The position numbers were made by a program, and so were the translations under genes. A model generated the notes under the pieces. That model was not told the DNA's origin. It saw nothing but the letters and a program-made list of their open reading frames with translations, and ran no database searches. From NCBI GenBank assembly GCA_017304275.1, contig JAFKKW010000135.1:1-5842 (forward strand): 5,842 nt of DNA, read 5' to 3'. Numbering within the stretch: position 1 is the stretch's first letter; each line of letters starts with the position of its first letter. This document shows positions 1 to 5,552 of the stretch, in pieces. Source of the stretch: Hyphomicrobiales bacterium. GTDB taxonomy: Bacteria > Pseudomonadota > Alphaproteobacteria > Rhizobiales > Hyphomicrobiaceae.

Positions 1-76
1 CTGGAAGGGAAGGTGGCCCGACGCGGCCGCGCGGCAACGGCGCGATCGTTCCGGGTGCCAAAACGTAAGGTGCCGG

Positions 77-736
77 TCAGAACGAGAGCTTGCGGTGTTG
101 CCGGCCTGCGCCGTCGAAGTTCGAAGGATCGAGCCACGCCTCGTAGCCGGCTTTGAGACGCGGCCAATCGCGGTCGATGATGGCGAACCAGGCCGTGTCG
201 CGGTTCTTCCCCTTCACCACCATGTGCTGGCGGAACACGCCCTCGAACGTGAAGCCGAACCTCAGCGCCGCGCGTCGCGAGGGCAGGTTCTGCGCATCGC
301 ATTTCCATTCGAGCCGCCGGTATCCGAGCGTCTCGAAGACATAGCAGGCCAATAGATAGAAGGCTTCGCTGGCAACCCGGCTGCGGGCGATGGCCGGCCC
401 CCACAGGATGCTTCCGATTTCGATCACGCCATGGCGGGGCTCGATGCGCATCAGCGCCTGACGTCCTTCGGCGCGCCCGGTCGCGGGATCGACGACGGCG
501 AAGAACAGCGGATCGAGGGACGCCGCGGCTTTTGCGAGCGATGCCGTCAAGGTCGCAAGATCGACGGGAGGCTCGTCGAACAGATAGCGAAACCGATCCG
601 CGACGCCCGGTGCCAGCGACGCAGCGAGCAGGTCCGCCGCGTGGCGGTCGCCATCGATCGGCTCCAGCCGCACATAGCGTCCGGTCAAAGTGACCCGCTC
701 CGGTCGGGCAGCGCCGCTCCAGCTCGCAAGGGTCAA
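77..736 (-). CDS. GNAT-family N-acetyltransferase (RimJ/RimL type)
   Basis: Predicted cytoplasmic enzyme of 219 aa that moves an acetyl group from acetyl-CoA to an amine; the substrate cannot be read from sequence. Residues 14-26 (a GRYVRLEP block) match the opening beta strand of RimJ/RimL-like GNATs. Residues 106-129 (EIGSILWGP, then SEAFYLL) cover the central strand and acetyl-CoA binding helix. The C-terminal signature is present: N150, S153, then GF at 161-162, EG at 165-166 and R169. Length is typical. The start is a TTG (736-734) with AGGA seven bases upstream. No in-frame ATG lies between it and the upstream gene, and the N-terminus it gives (ASWSG, then RPERVTLTGRYVRLEP) fits the family. 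The gene follows the acyl-CoA ligase by 19 nt on the same strand, so co-transcription is likely. Family call is firm; start is moderately sure. Confidence 0.88.
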   Translation of the reverse strand: MTLASWSGAARPERVTLTGRYVRLEPIDGDRHAADLLAASLAPGVADRFRYLFDEPPVDLATLTASLAKAAASLDPLFFAVVDPATGRAEGRQALMRIEPRHGVIEIGSILWGPAIARSRVASEAFYLLACYVFETLGYRRLEWKCDAQNLPSRRAALRFGFTFEGVFRQHMVVKGKNRDTAWFAIIDRDWPRLKAGYEAWLDPSNFDGAGRQHRKLSF

Positions 737-756
737 GGCCGCATCCTCGGAGTCAT
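733..756 (-). promoter_or_regulatory. Overlapping mini-ORF linking ligase stop to acetyltransferase start
   Basis: The ligase stop TGA (758-756) shares its A with an ATG (756-754). That ATG opens a 7-codon frame (MTPRMRP) whose TGA (735-733) overlaps the TTG start of the acetyltransferase (736-734). The AGGA before the TTG lies inside this mini-ORF. The layout suggests termination-reinitiation coupling between the two genes. The alternative is a single-base indel in the sequence that hides a true ATG start at 756. Confidence 0.4.
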
Positions 757-2474
757 CACGGGCGCTTCTTGTGCGCCTCCTCGGCCTTGAGCTCTTTTTT
801 CGAGAGCTTGCCGATCATGGTCTTGGGAAGCGTATCGCGGAACTCGATGTCGGCCGGCAGCTCGAGCTTCGAGATCTTGGCCTCGAGATGCGCCATGAGC
901 TCCTGCTTCGTCACCGTCACGCCGTCCTTGAGCTTGACGAATGCCTTGGGCGCCTCTCCCCGATATTTGTCGGCGATCCCGATCACGATCGCCTCCTCGA
1001 CCGCATCGTGCTCGTAGAGCGCTTCCTCGATCCGGCGCGGATAGACGTTGTAGCCGGAGCAGATGATGAGATCCTTGATCCGGTCCACGATGTAGAAGTA
1101 GCCGTCCTCGTCCATGATGCCGACGTCGCCCGTGCGCAGAAACGGCCCGGCGAACTGCGCGGCTGTCTCGGCGGGCTTGTTCCAATAGCCCTTCATGACC
1201 TGCAGGCCCGCAATGCAGATCTCGCCGCGTTCGCCGCGCGCCACTTCCCGCGACGGATCGGTGAGATCGCGTAGCGACACGATCGTGCCCGGCAGCGGAA
1301 GCCCGATGGAGCCGCGCCGCGGGGGGGTGTCGAGCGGATTGCAGGTCGCGACGGGAGAGGCTTCCGAAAGCCCGTAGCCCTCCACGAGCGAGCACCCGGT
1401 GACGGAATCGAAGCGCTCCTTGACCTCGATCGGCAGTGCCGCTCCGCCCGAGATGCAGAACTTGAGGCTCGTGAGGTCGTAGGACTTGATCTGCGGATGG
1501 TTGAGCATGGCGTTGAACAGCGTCGGCACTCCGGAAAGCACGGTCATTCGGTGCTTCGAGATCAGCTCGAGCGCGTCCTGCAGCACGAAGCGCGGCATCA
1601 GATAGAGCTCGGCCGCGACCTTGACGCCGAGGTTCATCACCACCGTCATCGCGAACACGTGGAAGAACGGCAGCACCGCCAGCGACCGCTCCTGTCCGTA
1701 CAGAAGCTCCGGCGCCCACGCCTGGATCTGTTGCACGTTGATCATCAGGTTCGCGTGCGTCAGCATCGCGCCCTTGGGCGTGCCCGTGGTGCCGCCCGTA
1801 TATTGCAGGACGGCAATATCGTTCATGGGGTCGATCGCGATCGGCTCGAACAGCGCCGGATCGGCGAGCACCTCGCTTTCGAGGCGGATGCGGTCGCGCA
1901 CCGGGGACGAGCGCGGACGCGCCAGCTCCTTCGACTTCAGGAGCCTGAACAGCACCGCCTTCGCTGCGGGCAGCAGGCCGGTGAACGAGCAGACCACCGC
2001 GCCCTTGAGCACCTTGTCGGACAGCAGCGCTTCGACCTTGTCGAACAGCACCTTGAGATCGAGCGTCACCATCAGCTCGGTCTCGCTGTCCTTCACCTGG
2101 AAGCTGAGCTCTTCCAAAGAGTAGAGGGGATTATAGTTGACGATGATGCCGCCGGCCTTGAGGACCGCAAAGTAATAAATGATGAAGGTGGGCGTGTTCG
2201 GAAGCAGAAGTCCGACTTTCGTACCCTTGACCACACCGAGTTGCTGCAGGCCGGCGGCCGCACGATCGACCAGCGCGCCGATCTCGCCATAGGAGAGCGT
2301 TCGGCCGAGGAAGCTGCAGCAGGGTTTGCCGGCGCTCTCTGCGGCAGCCTCATCCATGAGACGGAACAGGGGCGCAGCCTCGAGCGGCATGTCCCAATCC
2401 ACGCCCGAGGGGTAGCTTGGGATCCAGGCATGTGCCGCACGGTCCGAGCCCTGAGCCACGCCGGTATTCGCCAT
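756..2474 (-). CDS. Long-chain fatty acid-CoA ligase (FadD-like, AMP-forming)
   Basis: Activates a free carboxylic acid, probably a medium- or long-chain fatty acid, to its CoA thioester through an acyl-adenylate. The 572-aa protein has the ordered ANL-superfamily motifs: the phosphate-binding loop YTGGTTGTPKG at 225-235, YGLSE at 367-371, TGD ending at D450, the hinge DRIKDLI at 464-470 followed by SGYNVYP, and the C-terminal GKLSKKEL containing the presumed catalytic K556. All key residues are intact and length is normal. The ATG at 2474 is chosen because GGGAGG lies a few bases upstream and the N-terminus (AWIPSYPSGVDW) resembles homologues. An upstream ATG at 2579 would add 35 Pro/Gly/Arg-rich residues with no family likeness. 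The gene is divergent from the acyl carrier protein gene and leads the acetyltransferase. The substrate is uncertain; dicarboxylate ligases of related bacteria look similar. Confidence 0.93.
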   Translation of the reverse strand: MANTGVAQGSDRAAHAWIPSYPSGVDWDMPLEAAPLFRLMDEAAAESAGKPCCSFLGRTLSYGEIGALVDRAAAGLQQLGVVKGTKVGLLLPNTPTFIIYYFAVLKAGGIIVNYNPLYSLEELSFQVKDSETELMVTLDLKVLFDKVEALLSDKVLKGAVVCSFTGLLPAAKAVLFRLLKSKELARPRSSPVRDRIRLESEVLADPALFEPIAIDPMNDIAVLQYTGGTTGTPKGAMLTHANLMINVQQIQAWAPELLYGQERSLAVLPFFHVFAMTVVMNLGVKVAAELYLMPRFVLQDALELISKHRMTVLSGVPTLFNAMLNHPQIKSYDLTSLKFCISGGAALPIEVKERFDSVTGCSLVEGYGLSEASPVATCNPLDTPPRRGSIGLPLPGTIVSLRDLTDPSREVARGERGEICIAGLQVMKGYWNKPAETAAQFAGPFLRTGDVGIMDEDGYFYIVDRIKDLIICSGYNVYPRRIEEALYEHDAVEEAIVIGIADKYRGEAPKAFVKLKDGVTVTKQELMAHLEAKISKLELPADIEFRDTLPKTMIGKLSKKELKAEEAHKKRP

Positions 2475-2577
2475 CAAGGGACCTCCCGCGCCGCCCGTTC
2501 GGGAAGGCGGCCCCGGGGAGCCCGCGTCCGAGTGCCGCGCGGGGCTGCCGAGGGGTTCCGCTATCCTCCGGGCAAGC

Positions 2578-2583
2578 ATTATC
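2578..2583 (-). promoter_or_regulatory. Candidate -10 element for the ligase operon
   Basis: The minus strand reads GATAAT here, one mismatch from the sigma-70 consensus. It lies about 104 nt before the ligase start, in the less GC-rich part of the gap. No good -35 hexamer sits at the standard distance, so this is only a candidate. Confidence 0.25.
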
Positions 2584-2664
2584 AGTAGCTAAACGTTACG
2601 CAGAACGCAGCATTTGTCATTCAACACTTTTTTGGGCTGTTCGCCTAGTCTGCGCCCTGGTGAC

Positions 2665-2685
2665 GGCACAGTTAAAGACTGTGCC
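2665..2685. repeat. Perfect inverted repeat, 8-bp arms, 5-nt loop
   Basis: Arms GGCACAGT (2665-2672) and ACTGTGCC (2678-2685) are exact reverse complements around TAAAG. No T-run follows on either strand, so it is not a typical intrinsic terminator. It could be an operator for a dimeric regulator or an RNA hairpin. Confidence 0.6.
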
Positions 2686-2710
2686 CCACGGAACTTCGCG
2701 GCGCCGTGGG
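2685..2710. repeat. Perfect inverted repeat, 7-bp arms, 12-nt loop
   Basis: Arms CCCACGG (2685-2691) and CCGTGGG (2704-2710) are exact reverse complements. The element abuts the preceding inverted repeat and shares one base with it, so the two would form back-to-back hairpins in RNA. No T-run follows. Confidence 0.5.
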
Positions 2711-2737
2711 ATCTGACAATAGTCTGTTGTGCCGGAG

Positions 2738-2766
2738 AGCCGCAGGGAGCTGAAATCCCGTCGGCT
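2738..2766. repeat. Imperfect hairpin
   Basis: Outer arms AGCCG (2738-2742) and CGGCT (2762-2766) and inner arms GGGA (2745-2748) and TCCC (2756-2759) pair around a 7-nt loop with a 2x2 internal mismatch. On its own it is weak; it is listed because it continues the run of inverted repeats in this gap. Confidence 0.3.
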
Positions 2767-2805
2767 GGACTTCAGGCTGGTTTAAGGATATGTGACGCCC
2801 AAGCT

Positions 2806-2814
2806 TGTGATAAT
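2806..2814 (+). promoter_or_regulatory. Candidate extended -10 element for the acyl carrier protein gene
   Basis: TGTGATAAT matches an extended -10 (TGnTATAAT) with one mismatch in the hexamer. It would give a leader of about 80 nt before the acyl carrier protein start. A convincing -35 is not seen at 16-18 nt upstream. Confidence 0.25.
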
Positions 2815-2827
2815 TGCGGCCCTGCAC

Positions 2828-2857
2828 TACTTAGGTGGCTGATTACTTAAGTTGACA
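2828..2857 (+). promoter_or_regulatory. Two 9-bp direct repeats abutting a TTGACA hexamer
   Basis: TACTTAGGT (2828-2836) and TACTTAAGT (2844-2852) match at 8 of 9 bases, with starts 16 bp apart. The second contains the palindrome ACTTAAGT, and its last T is the first base of a consensus -35 hexamer TTGACA (2852-2857). The expected -10 position near 2875-2880 is poor (AGTCGC). This may be an activator-dependent promoter with tandem operator half-sites, or chance. Confidence 0.3.
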
Positions 2858-2867
2858 GAAGCGGGGT

Positions 2868-2890
2868 CCCTGCAAGTCGCGTGGGCAGGG
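2868..2890 (+). promoter_or_regulatory. Hairpin just upstream of the acyl carrier protein ribosome binding site
   Basis: CCCTGC (2868-2873) pairs with GCAGGG (2885-2890) around an 11-nt loop. The stem ends four bases before the Shine-Dalgarno GGAG (2894-2897). It could stabilise the mRNA 5' end or tune initiation. The effect is inferred. Confidence 0.35.
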
Positions 2891-2903
2891 TTTGGAGAGC
2901 GAG

Positions 2904-3170
2904 ATGGACGAAGTCGCAACCAAAATCATCGACATTCTCAAGAAGCATATGAAGGAGCCGAGAGACGATATCTCGCTCTCGACCGCTTTGACGGATCTCA
3001 AGATCGAGTCGCTTGATCTTGCGATGATTGTGTTCGACATCGAAGATACCTTCGGCATCGAGATTCCGTACAACGCCAACGAGGACGTGGGCGACTTCAA
3101 GACCGTCGGCTCCGTTGTCGACAAGGTGAAGAGCTTGATGGCCGCAGGGCCTGCCGCCGCGAAGGCATAA
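2904..3170 (+). CDS. Acyl carrier protein (NodF-like, specialised)
   Basis: An 88-aa acidic carrier that should hold acyl chains on a 4'-phosphopantetheine arm attached to S36 (motif KIESLDLAM). Helix I (about 2-16) and the motif helix with following FDIEDTFGIEIP are typical of acyl carrier proteins. The segment after IEIP is longer than in housekeeping AcpP; its spacing (YNANEDVGDFKTVGSVV) fits NodF as I recall that sequence. The residue before the serine is Glu instead of the usual Asp. The C-terminal tail is Ala-rich. ATG 2904 is preferred over a TTG at 2892 because GGAG at 2894-2897 sits correctly upstream of the ATG and overlaps the TTG. The gene lies 151 nt ahead of a ketosynthase on the same strand, its likely partner. 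It is probably not the housekeeping AcpP, which normally lies beside fabG/fabF. Confidence 0.9.
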   Translation: MDEVATKIIDILKKHMKEPRDDISLSTALTDLKIESLDLAMIVFDIEDTFGIEIPYNANEDVGDFKTVGSVVDKVKSLMAAGPAAAKA

Positions 3171-3321
3171 CCTACGAAGAGGGACTGCGATCCGCCGGTC
3201 CTCGTCATCCGTAAGCTGGCTGCACTCGTCGTGATATAGGCGACGGGAGCGGCCGCACGGTTCTTTTCTGGCTGGGCGATGTCTTCGCTGCCTGGCCCAG
3301 CGCTTGGGATAGTTTGAAGCA
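3171..3321 (+). other. Intercistronic spacer between carrier protein and ketosynthase
   Basis: This 151-nt gap has no gene. It contains two possible hairpins: arms at 3225-3231 and 3241-3247 (seven pairs, one G-T), and a perfect 7-bp pair GCTGGGC (3271-3277) with GCCCAGC (3295-3301) that ends 20 nt before the ketosynthase ATG. TGATATAGG at 3232-3240 weakly resembles an extended -10. A hairpin directly followed by a T-run is absent, so read-through from the carrier protein gene is plausible. Confidence 0.4.
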
Positions 3322-4566
3322 ATGACAAACGGCAACGGCACGCGTCGTGTGGTCGTCACGGGTCTTGGCGTGGTGACGCCGATCGGACTGAACGTGGCCG
3401 ACTTCTGGACCAGCATTCAGGCGGGCAAGTCCGGCGTCTCCGAGCTGGGTGGTTTCCCGCTCGAGGATCTCAAGATCCTGATCGCCGCGCAGATCAAGGA
3501 TTTCGATCCCAGGGTCCAGCTCAAGAACTACAAGCGCGACAAGATCATCATGCACGCGGACCGCTACTCCTGGTTCGCCGCTGCCGCCGCCGAGCAGGCC
3601 GTCGCCCAGTCGGGCCTCGAGTTTCCGCTCGCGAACCCGTACCGCTCGGCTTGCATCATCGGCTCCGGCGCGGGCGGTCTCACGACCTTCGAGAACGCCT
3701 ACCGCGATCTCTTCATTCACAACAAGCGCGCCACCAATCCGCTGACGCTGCTCCGCATCATCGGCTCGTCGGCATCCGCCCATGTCGGCATTGAGTACGG
3801 CGTCAAGGGCCCGACCTTCGCCACCTGCTCCGCATGCTCGACGGCGACGCACGCCTTCGGCATCGCCCGCGACTACATCAAGAACGGCCTCGTCGACGTT
3901 GCGATCGCCGGCGCGTCCGAGGCCGTCATCAACTACGGCACCATGAAGGCCTGGCAGGCCCTCCACGTCCTTTCGCCCCAGGGCTGCTATCCGTTCGCCA
4001 AGAAGCGTAATGGCACGGTCCTCGGCGAGGGCGCCGGCATTCTCGTGCTCGAGGAATACGAGCACGCCAAGCGCCGCGGCGCCAAGATCCTCGCCGAGTT
4101 GGCGGGCTACGGCATGGCCTCCGACAGCCAGGACATGGTGAAGCCCACCGTTGAGGGCCCGAGCTACGCCATGCAGATGGCGCTCGACGACGCCGGCATC
4201 GAAGCCTCCGAGATCGACTACATCAACGCGCACGGCACGGCCACCAAGGACAACGACATCAACGAGACCAAAGCCATCAAGGAGGTGTTCAAGAACGCCG
4301 CCTCCAAGCTCGCGGTCTCCTCGACCAAGTCCATGACCGGCCATCCCCTCGGCGCCGGTGGCGGCATCGAGGCGGTGGTGACCGTCAAGGCCATGCAGGA
4401 AGGCTTCATCCCGCCGACCATCGGCCTCGATGAGGTCGACCCCGAGTGCGATCTCGACTACGTGCCGAACGTCGGGCGCAAGGCGCCGGTGACCTACGCC
4501 ATGTCGAATTCGTTCGCCTTCGGCGGCCTCAACGCCGTCGTCGTCTTCGGTCCTCCGCCGGCCTGA
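3322..4566 (+). CDS. Beta-ketoacyl-ACP synthase (KAS II / NodE-like)
   Basis: Condensing enzyme of the thiolase fold that should elongate an acyl chain by two carbons using malonyl-ACP. The 414-aa length is normal for FabF/NodE. The N-terminal VVVTGLGVVTPIG strand is present. The active site is complete: nucleophile C172 (SACSTATH), H304 (NAHGTATKD), K336 and H341 (STKSMTGHPLG), and the gating loop NSFAFGG with F400. An intact cysteine argues for an active synthase and not a chain-length-factor subunit. The stretch from the active-site Cys through MKAWQALHVLSP, GTVLGEGAG and EYEHAKRRGA closely recalls NodE-type synthases. The ATG at 3322 has only a weak GAAG upstream, but the following residues begin the conserved fold within ten positions. 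It lies after the carrier protein gene and before a strong terminator, so the two probably form a dedicated pair. Housekeeping FabF is the alternative. Confidence 0.93.
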   Translation: MTNGNGTRRVVVTGLGVVTPIGLNVADFWTSIQAGKSGVSELGGFPLEDLKILIAAQIKDFDPRVQLKNYKRDKIIMHADRYSWFAAAAAEQAVAQSGLEFPLANPYRSACIIGSGAGGLTTFENAYRDLFIHNKRATNPLTLLRIIGSSASAHVGIEYGVKGPTFATCSACSTATHAFGIARDYIKNGLVDVAIAGASEAVINYGTMKAWQALHVLSPQGCYPFAKKRNGTVLGEGAGILVLEEYEHAKRRGAKILAELAGYGMASDSQDMVKPTVEGPSYAMQMALDDAGIEASEIDYINAHGTATKDNDINETKAIKEVFKNAASKLAVSSTKSMTGHPLGAGGGIEAVVTVKAMQEGFIPPTIGLDEVDPECDLDYVPNVGRKAPVTYAMSNSFAFGGLNAVVVFGPPPA

Positions 4567-4596
4567 TCGGCGCGAGAAATTCGGATTGTGCCTGGG

Positions 4597-4630
4597 CGCG
4601 GGTCTCGATCGAGGCCCGCGTCTTCGTTTG
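4597..4630 (+). terminator. Intrinsic terminator after the ketosynthase gene
   Basis: A nearly perfect GC-rich hairpin (left arm 4597-4608, right arm 4609-4620, with one G-T pair at 4603/4614 and the centre forming the loop) begins 30 nt after the ketosynthase stop. It is followed by TCTTCGTTT. It ends the carrier protein-ketosynthase unit. Confidence 0.65.
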
Positions 4631-4949
4631 AGGCGCAAGCCATGCCGTCTGACGTCCTGCGCCGATGGTCCGAGTCCGCCAACGGGAGCATCCGCCCGCT
4701 GAGTGACCGCGTGCGGATCGCCATCGGCCGCATCCGATCCCGCGGCCCCGCGAAATCCACCGGCCAAGACCTTGCAAGCCCTCGGCAAAAGCACGAGTGC
4801 GCGTAACCCTCTTGAAGGATGTGGCGTCAGGTGAGAAGGTGTCCGTGACGGCCGCCCTATGAATGCACCGGCCGCGATCCGCGCCTTGAGGGGGAACGGC
4901 ATCGTGGCACGCGTGTTATGCCGTCCAAGAATGGTCTCGGGAGGCTGTG
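4631..4949. other. Gap without a convincing gene
   Basis: These 319 nt lie between the ketosynthase terminator and the cyclophilin-like gene. The only candidate is a 54-codon frame at 4642-4806 (plus), starting MPSDVLRRW, with GAGG eight bases upstream and mostly G/C third positions. It has no recognisable domain. After 4806 I see no gene and no clear promoter, though the promoter of the cyclophilin-like gene should be here. Other open frames look like products of base composition. Confidence 0.5.
4939..4944 (+). promoter_or_regulatory. Shine-Dalgarno that decides the cyclophilin-like start
   Basis: GGGAGG lies 2 nt before a GTG at 4947 and 5 nt before a second GTG at 4950. The spacing favours the second GTG, which also gives an N-terminus (MRRILIRAG) typical of the family. 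Confidence 0.6.
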
Positions 4950-5414
4950 GTGCGGCGCATACTCATCAGAGCTGGAAACGTGGCAATTCGCGCCCGTTTA
5001 TTGGCGACGCCGACGGCGGATCGTATCTGGGACGCGTTGCCGATCTCCGGCTCCGTCCAGACCTGGGGCAAGGAAGTCTATTTCCGCACGCCCATTTCCC
5101 ATGATCTCGAGCCCGACGCGCGGGCCGTCGTGAGCAAGGGCGAGATTGCCTTCTGGCCGGAAGGCGACGCCATCAGCATCGGCTTCGGCGCCACCCCCAT
5201 TTCCAAGCGCGGCGAGATCCGCTTCACCAGCAAATGCAATGTCTGGGCGGTCGCGATCGACGACGTGGACCTGCTCAAAAGTGTCTATCCGGGCGAGGAC
5301 GTGTCCGTGGTCGAGGCGGATAGCGACGGCCAGGAGCGGACGGCTCGCCCGGCGCGTGGTGCCCGCCGCTCCCGGCAGACCGTACACGTTGACGAAGGCG
5401 GCCCGGCCGGCTGA
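4950..5414 (+). CDS. Cyclophilin-like fold protein (TM1367 / DUF369-type)
   Basis: A 154-aa protein of the family that adopts a cyclophilin-like beta barrel. Its biochemical role is not established, and peptidyl-prolyl isomerase activity should not be assumed. Family marks are the N-terminal strand RILIRAG (3-9), PTAD (21-24) followed by IWDALP, the TWGKEVYF block (38-45), and FWPEGDAISIGFGATP (68-83). The fold probably ends near residue 122 (LKSVYPGEDVSVVE). The last 30 residues are a polar, Arg-rich tail beyond the usual domain end. There is no signal peptide, so it is probably cytoplasmic. It appears monocistronic: the ketosynthase terminator lies upstream and two terminators follow. The start is GTG; the choice between adjacent GTG codons is discussed at the Shine-Dalgarno entry. 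Confidence 0.85.
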   Translation: MRRILIRAGNVAIRARLLATPTADRIWDALPISGSVQTWGKEVYFRTPISHDLEPDARAVVSKGEIAFWPEGDAISIGFGATPISKRGEIRFTSKCNVWAVAIDDVDLLKSVYPGEDVSVVEADSDGQERTARPARGARRSRQTVHVDEGGPAG

Positions 5415-5457
5415 CGGCCGTTTACGAAAGCATCCGCAAAACAGGTCCGCCCAATAG

Positions 5458-5492
5458 AAAAGGCCGGGGCGTGGAGAGGCGCCCCGGCCTTT
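5458..5492. terminator. Bidirectional intrinsic terminator
   Basis: A perfect 13-bp stem (5459-5471 with 5480-5492) closes an 8-nt loop. The stem is flanked by AAAA on the left and TTT on the right, so each strand reads a GC-rich hairpin ending in U residues. It sits between two convergent genes, the cyclophilin-like gene (plus) and the cysteine-rich protein gene (minus), and can serve both. Confidence 0.88.
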
Positions 5493-5497
5493 GGACT

Positions 5498-5516
5498 GCC
5501 CGATCGCTCGGGCTTT
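5498..5516 (+). terminator. Second plus-strand terminator
   Basis: GCCCGA (5498-5503) pairs perfectly with TCGGGC (5508-5513) around a 4-nt loop and is followed by TTT. It lies six bases after the bidirectional terminator and probably acts as a backup for plus-strand transcription. On the minus strand no T-run follows the stem. Confidence 0.5.
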
Positions 5517-5552
5517 GGAACTCAGAGAAAACCTGTGGTGCGTGGCGTTGCC

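Larger units (their letters stand above)
2475..2903. promoter_or_regulatory. Divergent intergenic region, structured
   Basis: This 429-nt stretch between the divergent ligase and acyl carrier protein genes holds no convincing gene; open frames crossing it lack family likeness. The part nearest the ligase (2475-2570) is very GC-rich and contains short palindromes such as CCCCGGGG at 2511-2518. The remainder is less GC-rich and holds the candidate promoters, hairpins and repeats listed separately. Both divergent promoters must lie here unless transcription enters from outside. Confidence 0.75.

Noticed and set aside
22..35. Overlapping palindromes CGCGGCCGCG and GCCGCGCGGC near the left edge
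   Set aside because: Short all-G/C palindromes are expected by chance at this base composition, and no T-run marks a terminator for the acetyltransferase gene.
1..68. Possible C-terminal end of a plus-strand gene finishing with TAA at 66-68 (ending GNGAIVPGAKT)
   Set aside because: Only about 21 codons are visible, with no recognisable motif; they cannot be told from chance in GC-rich DNA.
2475..2579. N-terminal extension of the ligase to an ATG at 2579
   Set aside because: The added 35 residues are low-complexity and unlike homologues, the ATG overlaps a candidate -10, and the internal ATG at 2474 has a good Shine-Dalgarno.
1497..2588. Long plus-strand open frame (363 codons) antisense to the acyl-CoA ligase
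   Set aside because: It is an Arg/His/Glu-rich shadow with no recognisable domain, and the ligase on the other strand has every family motif.
2892..2903. TTG start four codons upstream for the acyl carrier protein
   Set aside because: The TTG overlaps the GGAG that serves as Shine-Dalgarno for the ATG at 2904.
2580..2903. nod box upstream of the NodF-like gene
   Set aside because: I looked for the ATC-N9-GAT pattern and related T-N11-A LysR sites in the gap and saw no convincing match.
3205..4902. Long minus-strand open frame (565 codons) antisense to the ketosynthase
   Set aside because: It mirrors a well-conserved ketosynthase gene, its translation is rich in Arg/Gly/Asp with no domain, and such frames arise from G/C-biased third positions.
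4859..5104. Plus-strand open frame starting MNAPAAIRAL
   Set aside because: Most of it overlaps the cyclophilin-like gene in another frame, and its translation has no family likeness.
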